Position numbers and translations under genes: made by a program. Below are positions 32,270 to 44,022 of a stretch of DNA of 64,000 nucleotides, piece by piece. Source of the DNA: Dryocosmus kuriphilus. Its lineage: Eukaryota; Arthropoda; Insecta; Hymenoptera; Cynipidae. A model generated the notes under the pieces. It saw nothing but the letters and a program-made list of their open reading frames with translations, was not told the DNA's origin and ran no database searches. The stretch's first letter is position 1, and each line of letters opens with the position of its first letter. The stretch covers positions 15,144,987-15,208,986 of the forward strand of contig CM076192.1 in the NCBI GenBank assembly GCA_038277395.1. Reading direction: 5' to 3'.

Positions 32270-34490
32270 AAGCTCAATCCAATGAAGGGCAGTTCCTTCA
32301 TTGAACTTCTGTTATTCATCAAAAGAAAAGAAGCTTGTATCAACGTACAAAACTTTGACAACGAGTGCTTCAAGTGTGCTATACTATCAGTCTTACACCC
32401 ACATCACTTCCATAAACATCCTAAACGCGTGTCCAGCTGTCAGCAATACAGGGATGAGCTGGATTTTTCTAAAATTACACAAAAAACATATCTGTGAATG
32501 TGCACAGTCTAATTAAAAAGAGTGAAAATAAATTCACGGTGGTGCCCGTTCATCTAACCTCACAGAAAAGAGACAGACATGTTAATCTTCTTCGTGTAGA
32601 AGTAGAGTATGTTTGTGAGGAAAACAGTGATGAAGAAGGAGAAGAAGAAGAAGACCAGAACAGAAGACCTCAAACATGCAACTACCACTATGTGTGGATA
32701 AAGGACCTATCGCGATTGGTTAGTAGCCAACTATCAAAAATTGCATGAAAAAATTTATTTGTAACCGCTGCTTGCACTATTTCATGAAAATGGAGAAACT
32801 GATTGCACACTTGGAAGACTGTGTGAAATTAAATAATTGCAAAGTGGTCCCGCCAGAACCTGGCAAGAATAACATTCAGTTTAAAAATTTTAAAAATCGA
32901 GAGCGAGCTCCTTTCATCACCTATACCGACTGCGAATCAGTGTTAATACCTGTAAATGATGATGATTAAGGAGTAAAGACCTCAAATACTGAAATTTTTG
33001 AAAAACATGAAGTTTTTGATATTGGAAATCTTCAAGTGCAGTTATGATGAACCACTGTCCTCTTACGTTTCCTGTCCCGACAATGTGGAGACGGCAAAGT
33101 GGTTTGTTCAACAGTTGCTAAAAATTGAATAGGAATATGACAAGATTCTGGCATCTACAGTTCCAATGGAAAACTTGTCATTCGAGGAACAATTAGCCTT
33201 TATAGATGCCAAAATTTGTCACATTTGTCAGAAGACATTACATCCCCCAATGAATAAGGTATATGATCATTTTCATTTGACAGGTAAGTAACGTGGACCT
33301 GCGCATGAGCATTGCAACTTGGCATATCAGTACTCAAACACCATATCTGTTGTCTTCCATAATCTGAGTGGGTATGACGCTCACTTTATCATTCGCGGTA
33401 TTGCAACACAATTTGAAGGTAGAGTTAAAGTTCTTGCACTCAATAAAGAAAAGTACATCTAATTTACAAATTATGTTCAAGAAACTCAAGTAAAATTTAG
33501 ATTCATTGATTCATTACGATTCACGGCCTCTTCCCTCGAAATGTTAGCGTCATACCTCACCCAATACAAAATTGTCATTGCAATGTTTTCCGGTGTTGGG
33601 CGAGAGAAAATTGAGTTTCTCGCGAGGAAGGGTGTCCTCCCTATGAATACCTAGACTTGAGGGACATACTCAATGAAACTCAGCTTCCACCAAAAGAGAA
33701 ATTTTATAGCACTCTCAATGATTCGGAAATATTGAACGAACATTACGCACATGCACAGCAGGTATGGTGTGCATTTAAGAACAAGACACTCGGCGAACAC
33801 GTCAAACTGTACACGAAAACTAAAGTTCTGCTTTTGGCTGACATCTTTGAAAGTTTCCGAGAACAGTGTCTCGAGGCTTACGACCTAGATCCAGCACGCT
33901 ACTACACCTCACCTGGCTTGACATGGGATGCCATGCTCAAATATACAAAAGTAAGATTAGAGCTTCTCACCGACGTTGCTATGCTGCTGATGGTTGCACA
34001 AGGCTACAAATCAAGGCAAAAAGGGTGGATTAAGTCAATGCTCCAACCGTCATGCCATTGCAAACAACAAGTGAATGCCAGCTTTAACAAAGATGGAGAT
34101 ATCATCTTCATTAATTATTTGGATGGAAACAACCTGTACGGTTGGGTGATGGAACAACCTCTCCCTTATGGTGGTTTCGAGTGGGATACGAATTTACAAA
34201 ATTTTGATTTCAACATTCCAGATGATTCACCCTTTGGTTACATTCTGAAAGTAGATTTGGACTATCCCGCGGTACTTCACGACAAGCAGAATGATTTGCC
34301 TTTTCGTCCAGAACACTCGAAACCATCCGGGTCGACCCAGGAGTAGCTCCTAAGTACCTGCCTGCCGAAACGAAAGTACGTTCTTCATTATGGCGCTCTG
34401 AAAAATGCATTACCTCAAGGTCTCAAACTTGTCAAAATTCGTAAAGTTCTAAAATTTCAGCAATCAGGATGTTTTAAATGTTACATTGTG
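32270..34490 (+). pseudogene. Polinton DNA polymerase B, copy 2, N-terminal two thirds, broken
   Basis: This is homologous to the polymerase at 1-4133. Visible parts are ACINVQNFDNECFKCAILS (frame 32282-32497), KKRDRH-type and YHYVWIKDLSRLVSSQL (32494-32748), KFICNRCLHYF and YTDCES (32745-32969, exonuclease I like), AHEHCNL (about 33300), DAHFII, and frame 33657-34346 with motif A DGNNLYG. Similarity ends abruptly near 34490 after SGCFKCYIV, before motifs B and C. There are many stops and frame changes. Its uninterrupted sequence near 33,040 shows where the mariner entered copy 1. Confidence 0.9.
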
Positions 34491-35980
34491 TGAAGTGACC
34501 TTTTTCTTAACATTAAATATCGGTCCTTTAAGGCCGCGCACAAAGATAAAGATAAAATAAAGATACAGATAAAAATAAAATACATGACCGTTGGGCGCCA
34601 GCCTTCCTAAAGGCAATTCTAAATAAATCTCTTCCCGAAACCAAAAGTGATAAAAAACCATTAATATTTAATTCCCGAACAAACTCGAACGCCTGCCGGG
34701 CCATGGGCAAACGAGGGCCACCAGGCTAATTACCTATGACCTCGACAACACATCCGGGTAATAGACGAACAAAGGCCCACCAGGCTAATCATCTATAGCC
34801 CCGAACTCGAGTAACGACAAACCAAAATAAGCAACGATAATTTATTACCATACGAAAAGCGATAACACCGTAGAAAAATTTAGAGAAATCCGACAATAAA
34901 TAACTAGCTCAGTTCTTAAAGGTAGAGGGCGTGTTCGAATAAAGAAATTTGGCAAGACCCATTTAAATGTGTAAAATAAAATTCACAATTTATTCATAAT
35001 TTCCTCAAGTCGAAAAGATAAAAAGAATGTGAGAATAACAGATCAATTAGAGAATAATCGCTGAAGGCATAAAAAAATTCGACTTGAAATGGGTACTACA
35101 AGAATAATAAATCATTATCCAACAATTTCTTTGTGTATGCCCCAAAAATTCGAAGTTCGAAATAATCTCTTATTTAGCTACAAAAGAATGTCTAAGATAT
35201 ATGTATAAAAAATCACAGAATCAAAATATCGAGGGACAAAGTTATAACAAGGTCTGAAAAGCCAAGAGAAAACAGGTCGAAATTATACTATGTCGAAAGG
35301 AAACACAATTCAAGAGGTCTCAAGATTCACATTTAATTCGAACTCTCAGAATCTAAAATATATGTAAACAAAGTTATGAAATTAAAATATAGCGGGACTG
35401 CAATGTCAAGGTCGTGAGGGAGTCCGAAGAAAATTGGTAGAAATACACAGCGCTCAAAAGAATTAGAGTAAAAGGAACCAAAACTAACGTTACACTCGGA
35501 GAGAATGGGGCAATATTATGTAGGCAAATCGAAATACACTATTACAGCTGTAAGATGCATTTAATAAGTACAAAACTAGAGATAATGGGGGAAGCAATGT
35601 TACGTAAAGATCGGGAAGATTAAGAGCGACAGATCGAAAAGTATTATGTCGAAAGGAAACACAATTTAAAATTCACATTAATTTAGGGAAGAGGGTCCAA
35701 ATGCAAAAGGCATTAGTATTAGGGCTATAGAGATTCCAGAACAGGCACCGACTCTGCAGGCTTGCTCTAGATGGCGCCACTATCGACGTCGGTAATGCAG
35801 ATTCCTGCAGGGGATTACCATTAGTCGCTAATGCTACGTTTTTCCAGGCGCCACCGCTAGATGTCGCCTACTGTCGGTATTGATAATGCAGATTTCTAAT
35901 GGTTAAGAGAGGGCGCCAAATTAAAAAATTTGAAGTCAAATAAATAAAGTAAATAAAGCAAATAAAATACATAAAATTAA
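34491..35980. other. AT-rich noncoding sequence with short duplications
   Basis: GGGCCACCAGGCTAATTACCTATGACC (about 34714) recurs with changes near 34772. A block TATGTCGAAAGGAAACACAATT recurs at about 35289 and 35646. Near 35770-35890, GGCGCCA and CGACGTCGGTAAT motifs resemble the Polinton terminal array. No gene. Confidence 0.5.
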
Positions 35981-35983
35981 TAA

Positions 35984-36315
35984 AATAAATAAAAAAATAA
36001 AATAAATAAAATAAATAAAATAAATAAAATAAATAAAATAAATAAAATAAATAAAATAAATAAAATAAATAAAATAAATAAAATAAATAAAATAAATAAA
36101 AAAATAAATAAAATAAATAAAATAAATAAAATAAATAAAATAAATAAAATAAATAAAATAAATAAAATAAATAAAATAAATAAAATAAATAAAATAAATA
36201 AAATAAATAAAATAAATAAAATAAATAAAATAAACAAAATAAGTAAAATAAATAAAATAAATAAAACAAATAAAATAAATGAAATAAATAAAATTAATAA
36301 AATAAATAAAATAAT
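35984..36315. repeat. 9-bp satellite (AAAATAAAT)n
   Basis: About 35 near-perfect copies are present. In translation the array gives an endless Phe-Tyr-Leu triplet on the minus strand, so frames here are artefacts. It follows the SINE-like unit on the minus strand and may be its expanded tail. Confidence 0.93.
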
Positions 36316-36329
36316 AAATAAAGTCAATA

Positions 36330-36412
36330 AAAATGGACTCAGGCCTGGGGAATCGAACCCTTGGCCACCCAGTGGAAAGCCCGATGTGCTAACCGCTACA
36401 CCAGCCACGGAG
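36330..36412 (-). mobile_element. tRNA-derived SINE-like unit
   Basis: The minus strand has an A-box-like TGGTGTAGCGGTTAGCAC and a B-box GGTTCGATTCC with tRNA-like spacing. The middle CGGGCTTTCCACTGGG is similar to tRNA-Glu. The acceptor ends do not pair and the T stem has mismatches, so it is not a working tRNA. The downstream (minus-strand) tail is the TTTATTTTA satellite. Confidence 0.6.
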
Positions 36413-36481
36413 TTGGTGATACGTTACATATAGTCAACTCATGAACTTGCTACCTCACCGCTAAAAAATCGAGTCAGTCTT

Positions 36482-36501
36482 GGGGGGGGGGGGGGGGGGG
36501 G
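36482..36501. repeat. 20-base poly-G tract
   Basis: G20 is followed by TGGAAAGGGG. It is the third long C/G homopolymer in the window. Confidence 0.95.
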
Positions 36502-36529
36502 TGGAAAGGGGCGCAGCCAAGTGAGGCAC

Positions 36530-38290
36530 ACCATGTAATGCGTTACAGATTAAGATGAATAAAATAAATGAAAGAAAATAAAATGAAATAGAGTAGAATA
36601 AAATAAAATAAAAAGAATATAAAATAAATGAAAGCAAAATAAAGTAGAAAATTTCAATAAACATTTTTTATGCACTAGTATATAGATCGGTCCGAATAAA
36701 CTGCAGTCCTAATTTGAATAAAACAGATTTAAATATAAGGAATAGTTCGTAAGAAAGAGAATTGGCAAGCAACATTGGCAAACCGACATTCGAAGATCGA
36801 GTACGAACGTTAGTCTGAAGATGCGTAAGGCTCACGCAGGTAGGTGAATATGTGTAAGATTCACGTATGTAGGTGAGTAGATCATGAGTCGTACCTGGAA
36901 ATCAACTGCCGCTACCACTCATGGCAGTCTTCGTGGGCTGGAAAGGGGGAAGCCAAGTGACGCATGACATGTAACGCGTTACAGAATAAAATGAAATAAA
37001 AAATATAGATTCGTGTCAGGGGAATAGCCTCGCTCGATATGCCAGGGATATACCTTACCTTACTTTCCGAACTATCTTACCTACATCAGCTAGAAGCTTT
37101 GAAATTGATAAATAAATAAAATAAATAATTGAATAAAGTAAATATAATAAATAAAATAAATAAAATAAATAATTCAAAAATGAAGTAAAATAAATAAATA
37201 AAACGGTATAAAGTAAAGTAAAAAATAATAAAACAAAATGGAGTAAAATAAAACAAAATGAAATAAAATGAAATATAATAGAAAAAAAATATATATAAGA
37301 GGGCAGAATAAAATAAAATAAAAAACAGAAAAAAAAACGAAATGAAAAACGCAGATTCATGTCAAGGGATGAGCCTCGGTCGATATGTCAGAGATATACA
37401 TTACCTTACTTTTCTATCTACCATACTTACCTTAGCTAGAATCCTTGAACTTGATGCAGGTTGCTTGGCGGGGATATTCTGAAATTCTCATCTACATGTA
37501 CGCAGCAATAAGTAATGTTGCCTTTTTTAATCTCTATACGGGAAACCCTCTGCGCATGCCTCAGTTACAGACGCCGGTGTTTGCCTCGGTTAGCATCACA
37601 CTCAGTCCCTTCTTGAAATTATAATATATCAAACTCTTCTTTTCTAAAATACATTTTCTATTAACTCTTATCCTATAGCTTCCCTCAAGGTGACTTAGTT
37701 CGAATTAAAAATTTTTTAAGTAAAACAAATAAAATAAACAAGATGAATAAAATGGATAAAAGAAGTAAAATGAATAAAATGAATGAAATGAATAAAATGA
37801 ATAAAATGAACAAAATTAAGAAAATGAATAGAATGAATAAAATAAATAAGATAAATAAAAATTGACCCTATTAGAATAATTCGACGTGTTTGAAAAAAAA
37901 AAAAAGTGTCTTAATCAGTTACATACACCGAACCATTATTTTGTTGACGTCACTTGAAACGAGCAGGTTGCGACAAGTCTACCCCCACGCCACTCCCCGA
38001 CCACCTCTCTCCAACATTATGCTGGTCTAAAAATCTTGAATTTTGATGAAGTAAATGAAATAGATAGAATCAATAAAATAAATAAAATAAATAAGGTAAA
38101 TAAAATTAATAAGATAAATAAAATAAATGAAATAAATAAAATAAATAAAATAAATAAAATAAATAAAATAAATAAAATAAATAAAATAAATAAAATAAAT
38201 AAAATAAAATAAAATAAATAAAATAAATAAAATAAAATAAAATAAATAAAATAAATAGAATAAATAAAATTAATAAAATAAATAAAATAT
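36530..38290. repeat. AAAATAAA-type low-complexity arrays with unique islands
   Basis: AT arrays lie at 36550-36660, 37105-37330, 37725-37860 and 38045-38288. Two islands (37013-37100 and 37350-37450) are copies of each other (GATTCRTGTCARGGGA, TCGATATGYCAGRGATATAC). They resemble the foldback terminus CTCGGCCGATACGTCAGGG at 38294. No gene. Confidence 0.75.
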
Positions 38291-38865
38291 GTTCTCGGCC
38301 GATACGTCAGGGTTCTACCTCATCGACCCCGAGGCTCAGCCTTATGATTCCCTCAACTTTATTAACTGTTAAAGACTGATAAAAGCCACTGAATTCGAGA
38401 TATGTTTTGAAAATTTCAATAAATATCTTTATACACAAATATATATATATTTTTCATACACATTGTTACTATTTTGACCTCATTCAATGGTAATTCCTAA
38501 ATTGTTTAAAAATAATAAAATTGATAAATCCACCCACGCCTCTCCACTTATTTTTAATTTAGTTTCTCAATAAACCCTCTTTAAATACATTTTCTTATAC
38601 TCTCATCTTAAATATTCGCGCGCTTTATGTTATCAGCAAACAGCGCCACTAGATTCTGCGCACTCCAACCTAAGGTCCTCCTCTAAGTGGGAAAAGCCAC
38701 ACTCCGTCTAAAATTTAAGAGTTTGTGAGTAGTTCAAGCTGAATTAAAATTAATCTATTGTAAAATGAAATAAGAATTCTTGTATTAGTTCCTTCACAAA
38801 TTTATTTATTATTCTGTTACATAATTAAACTCAATATTGTTATAAGCTCCATCTAGATACTTCAT

Positions 38866-39126
38866 TCACAACTTCTTCGAGACGGCGGCTTCTTGCATAT
38901 TTTCCAACATTGTAGTGTCTCCATCGAATACCTTCAAGAGTCTTCCTGAGAGAAATACGGCGAAACACTTCTCCAGTTCTACTACAATCCTGACACCGCT
39001 GCAGGGTGATTCGAAGAGGAAGACTGGTGGTTGAGCATCTTCCTGGAGAGGTAGTATGGCCAACTCCTTGAAGACAAATTCGTTGTAGGATCTCTTGAAC
39101 CCTTGGATATCTACGATAAACTCCAT
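38866..39126 (-). pseudogene. A-B fusion frame in the left arm
   Basis: The 86-codon frame begins like gene A (MEFIVDIQGFKRSYNE to about residue 43, ESPC). It switches near 39,000 to the C-terminal half of gene B (GVRIVVELEKCFAVFLSG, ending AAVSKKL). Compared with the right arm, the stretch equivalent to about 43180-44148 is missing and the frame is kept. The promoter side (TTTTTTATAA at about 39,164, minus TATA) is retained. Whether the fusion is translated is unknown. Confidence 0.75.
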
Positions 39127-39362
39127 CTTGACAGGAACTGATTTTTTCAGCCAGAGGCAGCTTTTTTATAATCTTTCGTCAAACTCTCCCACCTCTCGAT
39201 ATTACCCCCACCACTACCTTCCAACAGATAAATATCGAAATGTTTGACATTTGAAATTGCTTCTAAGTAACTAATTCAATAATTCTTATTTCATTTTAGT
39301 ATAAATAGTTCCATTGTCCAATCTAGATGCATGAGCCTTCTCAAAATTTATTTATATTAACC

Positions 39363-40606
39363 GAGGAGGAGGAGGAGGAGGAGGACGAGGAGGAGGAGGA
39401 GGTTTAACATTAATTCAACATTACATTAATATTACTTTCAGATTAATTTAACATTACTTTAACTATACTCCAACATTAGTTTAAAATTACTTGATGATGA
39501 GGAGGAAGAGGTGGAGGAGGATGAGGAGAAGGAGGGGAAGGAGTAGGAGAAGCTTTAAAATTACTTTGGCATTACATTAACATTAATTTAACATTAGTTT
39601 AACATTAGTTTAACATGACCTTAACATTACATTAACATTACTTCAATATTAGTTTAAAATTAGTTTGACATTACATTAACATAACTTTAAATATACTTCA
39701 ACGTTAATTTAGCATTAGTTTAACGTTATTTCAACGTTAGTTTGACATTACATTAACGTTAGTTTGACGTTACTTTATTGTTAATTTAACGTTAGTTTAA
39801 CATTACTTGAGGCGGAGGAGGAGGAGGATGAGGAGGTTTAACATTACTTCAACATTACATTAACATTACTTTAACATTAGTTTAATCTCACTTCAACATT
39901 ATATTAACATTAATTTAACTTTAGTTTAACATTCCTTTAACATTACTTTAACCATACTTTAGCATTAGTTTAGAATTACTTGATGATGAGGAGGAGGAGG
40001 AGGAGAAGGAGGAGGAGAAGGTTTAACGTTACTTTAAGATTACATTAACATTACTTTAACGTTACATTAACATTACTTTAACGTTAGTTGAACGTTACTT
40101 TAACATTACTTTAACTATACTTTAACGTTACTTTAACATTAGTTTAACGTTACTTGAGCGTTAGTTTAACGTTTTCTCTAACGTTACTTGAGGAGGAGGA
40201 GGAGGAGGATGAGGTTAACATTAACTTAGCGTTAAATTAAAATTACTTTAACATTAGTTTATCTTTACCTTAACATTACTTACATTATACTTTAACATTA
40301 GTTTAACGTTACATGTGCAGGAGGGGGAGGAGGAGGAGGCGTAGAAGGAGGTTTATCATTAATTTAGCGTTACATTAACGTTACTTTGACATTAGTTCAA
40401 CATTACTTTAACATGACTTTAACTATACTTTAACGTTAGATTAACATTAATTGAGGAGGAGGAGGAGAAGGAGGTTTAAGATTACTTTAATATTATATTA
40501 ACATTACTTTATCATTAGCTTAACATTACATTAACGCTACTTTAACTATACTCTAACATGAGTTCAACATTACTTGTGGAGGAGGGGGAGGAGGAGGAGG
40601 TGAGGA
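39363..40606. repeat. left-arm higher-order minisatellite: GAG blocks plus 12-bp TTTAACATTAST units
   Basis: At least eight (GAGGAG)n blocks (about 39363, 39497, 39811, 39987, 40192, 40318, 40454, 40576) alternate with arrays of a 12-base unit. The average spacing is roughly 150-200 bases. Confidence 0.88.
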
Positions 40607-40619
40607 TAATAATTATGTA

Positions 40620-41420
40620 TCTCAAGTACTGAAATATGTTGTATTCAGTTATTATTACACACCATCAAGAGTTTATTAAAAACTGGATAATTTAAAAGAT
40701 ATGAGAAGTAATCTTGCATAGCAAAGGATCATATGTATGATGATGATGAGAGAGGCTTTCACCAAACTAAAAAGTTACCTTGTTCCAACTCTAAAAAAGT
40801 CCGTAAAATTTTAAAATCGCAATCTGTGCAATCAAATCGTACCATTCTCCCTGTTGAAGCTTTAAAAACGTTCCCTGAAATTTCAAAAAACTACAATTTG
40901 CGCACTCGAAACATACCATTTTCCCTGCTCCAGCTCTAAAAACGTCCCCTGAAATTTATTTCCCCCATTCCAGCTGATAAAAACTGAGGACTTTAAGGTG
41001 CATGAAGACCATGTGCAAGCTCATAGTCCTTACCCGCCTTGCCCTCAGTTTTTATCAGCTGGAACGGGGAAAATAAATTTCAGGGGACGTTTTTAGAGCT
41101 GGAATAGGAAGAGTTGTATGTTTTGATTGCACAAATTGTAATTTTGAAATTTTAAGGAACGTTTTTGGAGCTCGAACAGGGAGAATGGTATGTTCTGATT
41201 CCACACATTGTAGTTTTTTAAATTTCAGAGAATGTTTTTAGAGCTGGAACAGGAAGAATGGTATCATTCGATTGCACAAATTGTGATTTTCAAAAGGGAC
41301 TTTTTTAGATTTGGAACAAGGTAACTTGTTAATTTGGTGAAAGCCTCTCACATCATCATCATACACATGGTCCTTTGCTATGCAAAATTATTTCTCATGT
41401 CTTTCAAGTTATCGAATCTT
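40620..41420. repeat. central inverted repeat with 53-bp spacer
   Basis: CAGCTGATAAAAACTGAGG (40971-40989) is mirrored at 41043-41061. Pairing continues outward through about 350 bases per side with mismatches. Each side contains two or three copies of an internal unit of about 70 bases (TTTAAAAACGTYCCCTGAAA, ATACCATTYTCCCTG). The 68-codon frame at 40733-40939 is not shared in open form by the other arm. Confidence 0.85.
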
Positions 41421-41567
41421 GAATAAATTATTAAGCAATGATCATTCTCCCCACACTCCTCCTACTTATCACATCTCTTGCAACATCTAACTTACAATTT
41501 ATGGTGTGTAATAATAACTGTATATAACATATTTTAGTACCTACTTGTTTGAGATACATAATGATTA

Positions 41568-42817
41568 TCCTCTCCTCCTCCTCGTCCCCCTCCCCCACAA
41601 GTAATGTTGAGCTAATGTTAAAGTATAGTTAAAGTAGCGTTAATGTAATGTTAAACTAATGTTAATGTAATGTTGAACTAATGTTAAAGTAATGTTGATG
41701 TATCGTTAAATTAATGATAAAACTCCTTCTACTCCCCCTCCTCCCCCTCCTCCACAAGTAATGTTGAACTAATGTTAAAGTATAATCTAAGTAATTTTAA
41801 AGTAAAGATAAACTAATGTTAAGGTAAAGATAAACTAATGTTAAAGTAATTTTAATGTAACCTTAAATTAATGTTAAACCTCTTCCTCATCCTCCTCCTC
41901 CTCCTCCTCCTCCTCCTCCTCCTCCTCCTCCTCCTCAAGTAACGTTAAAGTAACGTTAAACTAATGTTAAAGTAACGTTAAAGTAACGTTAAAGTATATT
42001 TAAAGTAACGTTAAGGTAAAGTTGAACTAAAGTTAAAGTAACGTTAAACTAACGTTAAATTGACGTTAAAATAATGCTACACTAACGTTAAAGTATGGCT
42101 AAGGTAATGTTAAAGTAACGTTACACTAACGTTAAAGTAATGTTAATGTAACGTTAAAGTAATGTTAATGTAATGTTGAAGTAACGTTAAATATTCTTTT
42201 CCTCCACCTCCTCATCCTCCTCCTCCTCATCATCATCATCAATTAATTTTAAACTAATGTTAAGGTATGGTTAAAGTAATGTTAAAGTAATGTTAAACTA
42301 AATTTAAGTTAATATTAATATAATGATAAAGTAAGGTTAAGAAAATGTTAAAGTAATGTTAATCTAATGTTGAAGTAATGTTAAACCACCTCATCCTCCT
42401 TCTCCTTCTCCGCCTCAAGTAATGTTAAAATACCGTTAAAGTAACATTAAACTAACGTTAATGTAATGTTAAACTAACTATAAACGAACGTTAAGGTAAT
42501 GCTAAATTAACGTTGAAGTATAGTCAAAGTTATGTTAATGTAATGTTAAACTAATGTTAAACTAATATTGAAGTAATGTTAATGTAATGTTAAGGTGGTG
42601 TTAAACTAATATTCAATCAATGTTAATGTAATGTTAAAGTAATGTTAAAGCTTCTCCTACTCCTTCTCCTCCTTCTCTTCATCCTCCTTCTCCTCCTCCT
42701 CATCATCAAGTAATGTTAAACTAATGTAAGAGTATATTTAAAGCAATGTTAAAGTAATGTTAAAGTAATATTAATGTAATGTGTACTTAATGTTAAACTT
42801 CCTCCTGCTCCTCCTCG
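41568..42817. repeat. right-arm higher-order minisatellite (inverse of left arm)
   Basis: CTC/CCT blocks (about 41570, 41727, 41881, 42199, 42388, 42650, 42801) alternate with AAAGTAATGTTA-type 12-mers. It is the inverse complement of the left array in layout, with different unit counts. Confidence 0.88.
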
Positions 42818-43007
42818 GTTAATATAAACAAATTGTGAGAAGGCTCATGCATCCAGATTGGAAAATGGAATTATTTATACTAAAATCAAATAAGAAATAT
42901 TGAATTATTTACTTAGAAGCAATTCCAAAAGTCAATCATTTCGATATTTATCTGTTGGAAGGTAGTGGTGGGGGTAATATCGAGAGGTGGGGGGTTTGAC
43001 AAAAGAT

Positions 43008-43042
43008 TATAAAAAAGCTGCCTCTGGCTCAAAAAATCAGTT
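43008..43042 (+). promoter_or_regulatory. TATA plus initiator of foldback gene A
   Basis: TATAAAAAA (43008-43016) is followed 29 bases later by TCAGTT (43037-43042), with the ATG at 43052. The layout is the same as at 10982-11027. Confidence 0.65.
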
Positions 43043-43051
43043 CCTGTCAAG

Positions 43052-43528
43052 ATGGAGTTTATCGTAGATATCCAAGGCTTCAAGAGATCCTACAACGAAA
43101 TTGTCTTCAAGGAGTTGGCCATACTACCTCTCCAGGAAGATGCTCAACCACTAGTCTTCCTCTTCGAATCACCCTGCAGCTGCAATTCACTTCCAGGAAG
43201 ATATAAGAGTGAAAATCTATGGCTTATGTACAATTACCATGGACTTGAGTGGAATGTTGGAGATGCACCCTACGAAGAAGTTAGAAACATACTTAGAGAA
43301 ACATTAGCAGGTGATCGAAGAATCTATGTTAAAGGGCTACAGAAGAAAAGATGGCTTGAAAAGTTTATCATTAATATTCGAGATTTGGATGAATTTGACT
43401 ACCCTTTATTGAAGAAAATGAACAAGGAATCTGCCACTTCATGTAGTCATCACACTTTTCATACAAGCAATTGCGCAGTACAGAATGTGATGGTTCTCAA
43501 AACTTGGATCCTAAATCATTCACATTAG
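43052..43528 (+). CDS. foldback gene A, 158 aa, intact
   Basis: Homologue of Polinton gene A: MEFIVDIQGFKRSYNE, FKELAILPLQEDAQP, YKSENLWLMYNYHGLEW, PYEEVRNIL, IYVKGLQKKRWLEKF, then CSHHTFHTSNCAVQN and KTWILNHSH. It is shorter than the Polinton copy because the acidic C-terminal extension is missing. All shared blocks are collinear. As in gene A, a Cys/His cluster closes the domain. No frame damage is seen. The function is unknown. A nuclease-like fold is only inferred from the D-x-Q-G-F start and the conserved Glu/Lys positions. AATAAA lies near 43632. Confidence 0.75.
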   Translation: MEFIVDIQGFKRSYNEIVFKELAILPLQEDAQPLVFLFESPCSCNSLPGRYKSENLWLMYNYHGLEWNVGDAPYEEVRNILRETLAGDRRIYVKGLQKKRWLEKFIINIRDLDEFDYPLLKKMNKESATSCSHHTFHTSNCAVQNVMVLKTWILNHSH

Positions 43529-44022
43529 CTTATACTTAACTATAGTCCAAATAATGTAGATCAAGTAGATACTAATAATAATATTATAATAATTTACACT
43601 GTATTTTATAAAAATTTGTTTAAGATTTTATGAATAAATGTTATTTTAAAGGAATAAAAATAAGAATTTTATGTCTAAAATACCTCTCCTATTGATTAAT
43701 TATTTTAAGTAATTAATTGAACTTAATCACTTTCAAATAATAATATTAAATTACTTTTAAGATAACTTAAGTTAGATTTTAATTTTAATTTTTAAATTAG
43801 CTCCAAGGTCGATTTCAATGAAAGCCACCTTAGTTCTTTACGCAGACGCTGAATTGGTGGTCGAGGTAGGTGGGGGAATCTGAGTTCGAGATAGGTGGGG
43901 ATATCACCCTTTAAAAGTCGGGCCTCCGGAACAATTTCTTCATTCTAGCATCTCCGAAGTTTGACCTTCAATGCTTCACCATCACAACCTTGTAACAAGT
44001 ATTCCTCTCCAAGAACAGCAAA
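43529..44022. other. A-B intergenic region of the foldback right arm
   Basis: An AT-rich 3' flank of gene A is followed by a GC-richer stretch (43800-43930) with TTTAAAAG near 43911 as a possible TATA box for gene B. This segment is deleted in the left arm. Confidence 0.5.

Larger units (their letters stand above)
29650..34490 (+). mobile_element. Polinton copy 2, left part only
   Basis: The left terminus is inferred from inverted similarity with the right end of copy 1 (about 210 bp). A terminal region, a heat-shock-like promoter, a hypothetical gene and polB follow. The copy stops near 34490 in the middle of polB, where similarity to copy 1 (about position 3235) ends abruptly. It abuts the gypsy pol fragment on the left, so it probably inserted into that element. 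Confidence 0.75.

Noticed and set aside
35868..36408. Long open frames of repeating Phe-Tyr-Leu or Leu-Phe-Ile
   Set aside because: Pure translation of the 9-bp satellite without stops; no coding meaning.
36330..36412. Possible tRNA-Glu gene
   Set aside because: Acceptor ends do not pair and the T stem is imperfect; better explained as a tRNA-derived SINE head.
40733..40939. 68-codon frame in the foldback centre
   Set aside because: The mirrored arm does not keep it open and it is made of the internal 70-bp repeat.
39363..42817. Regularly spaced repeats reminiscent of a CRISPR array
   Set aside because: The intervals are themselves 12-bp repeats, unit lengths vary, and the context is a eukaryotic foldback element.
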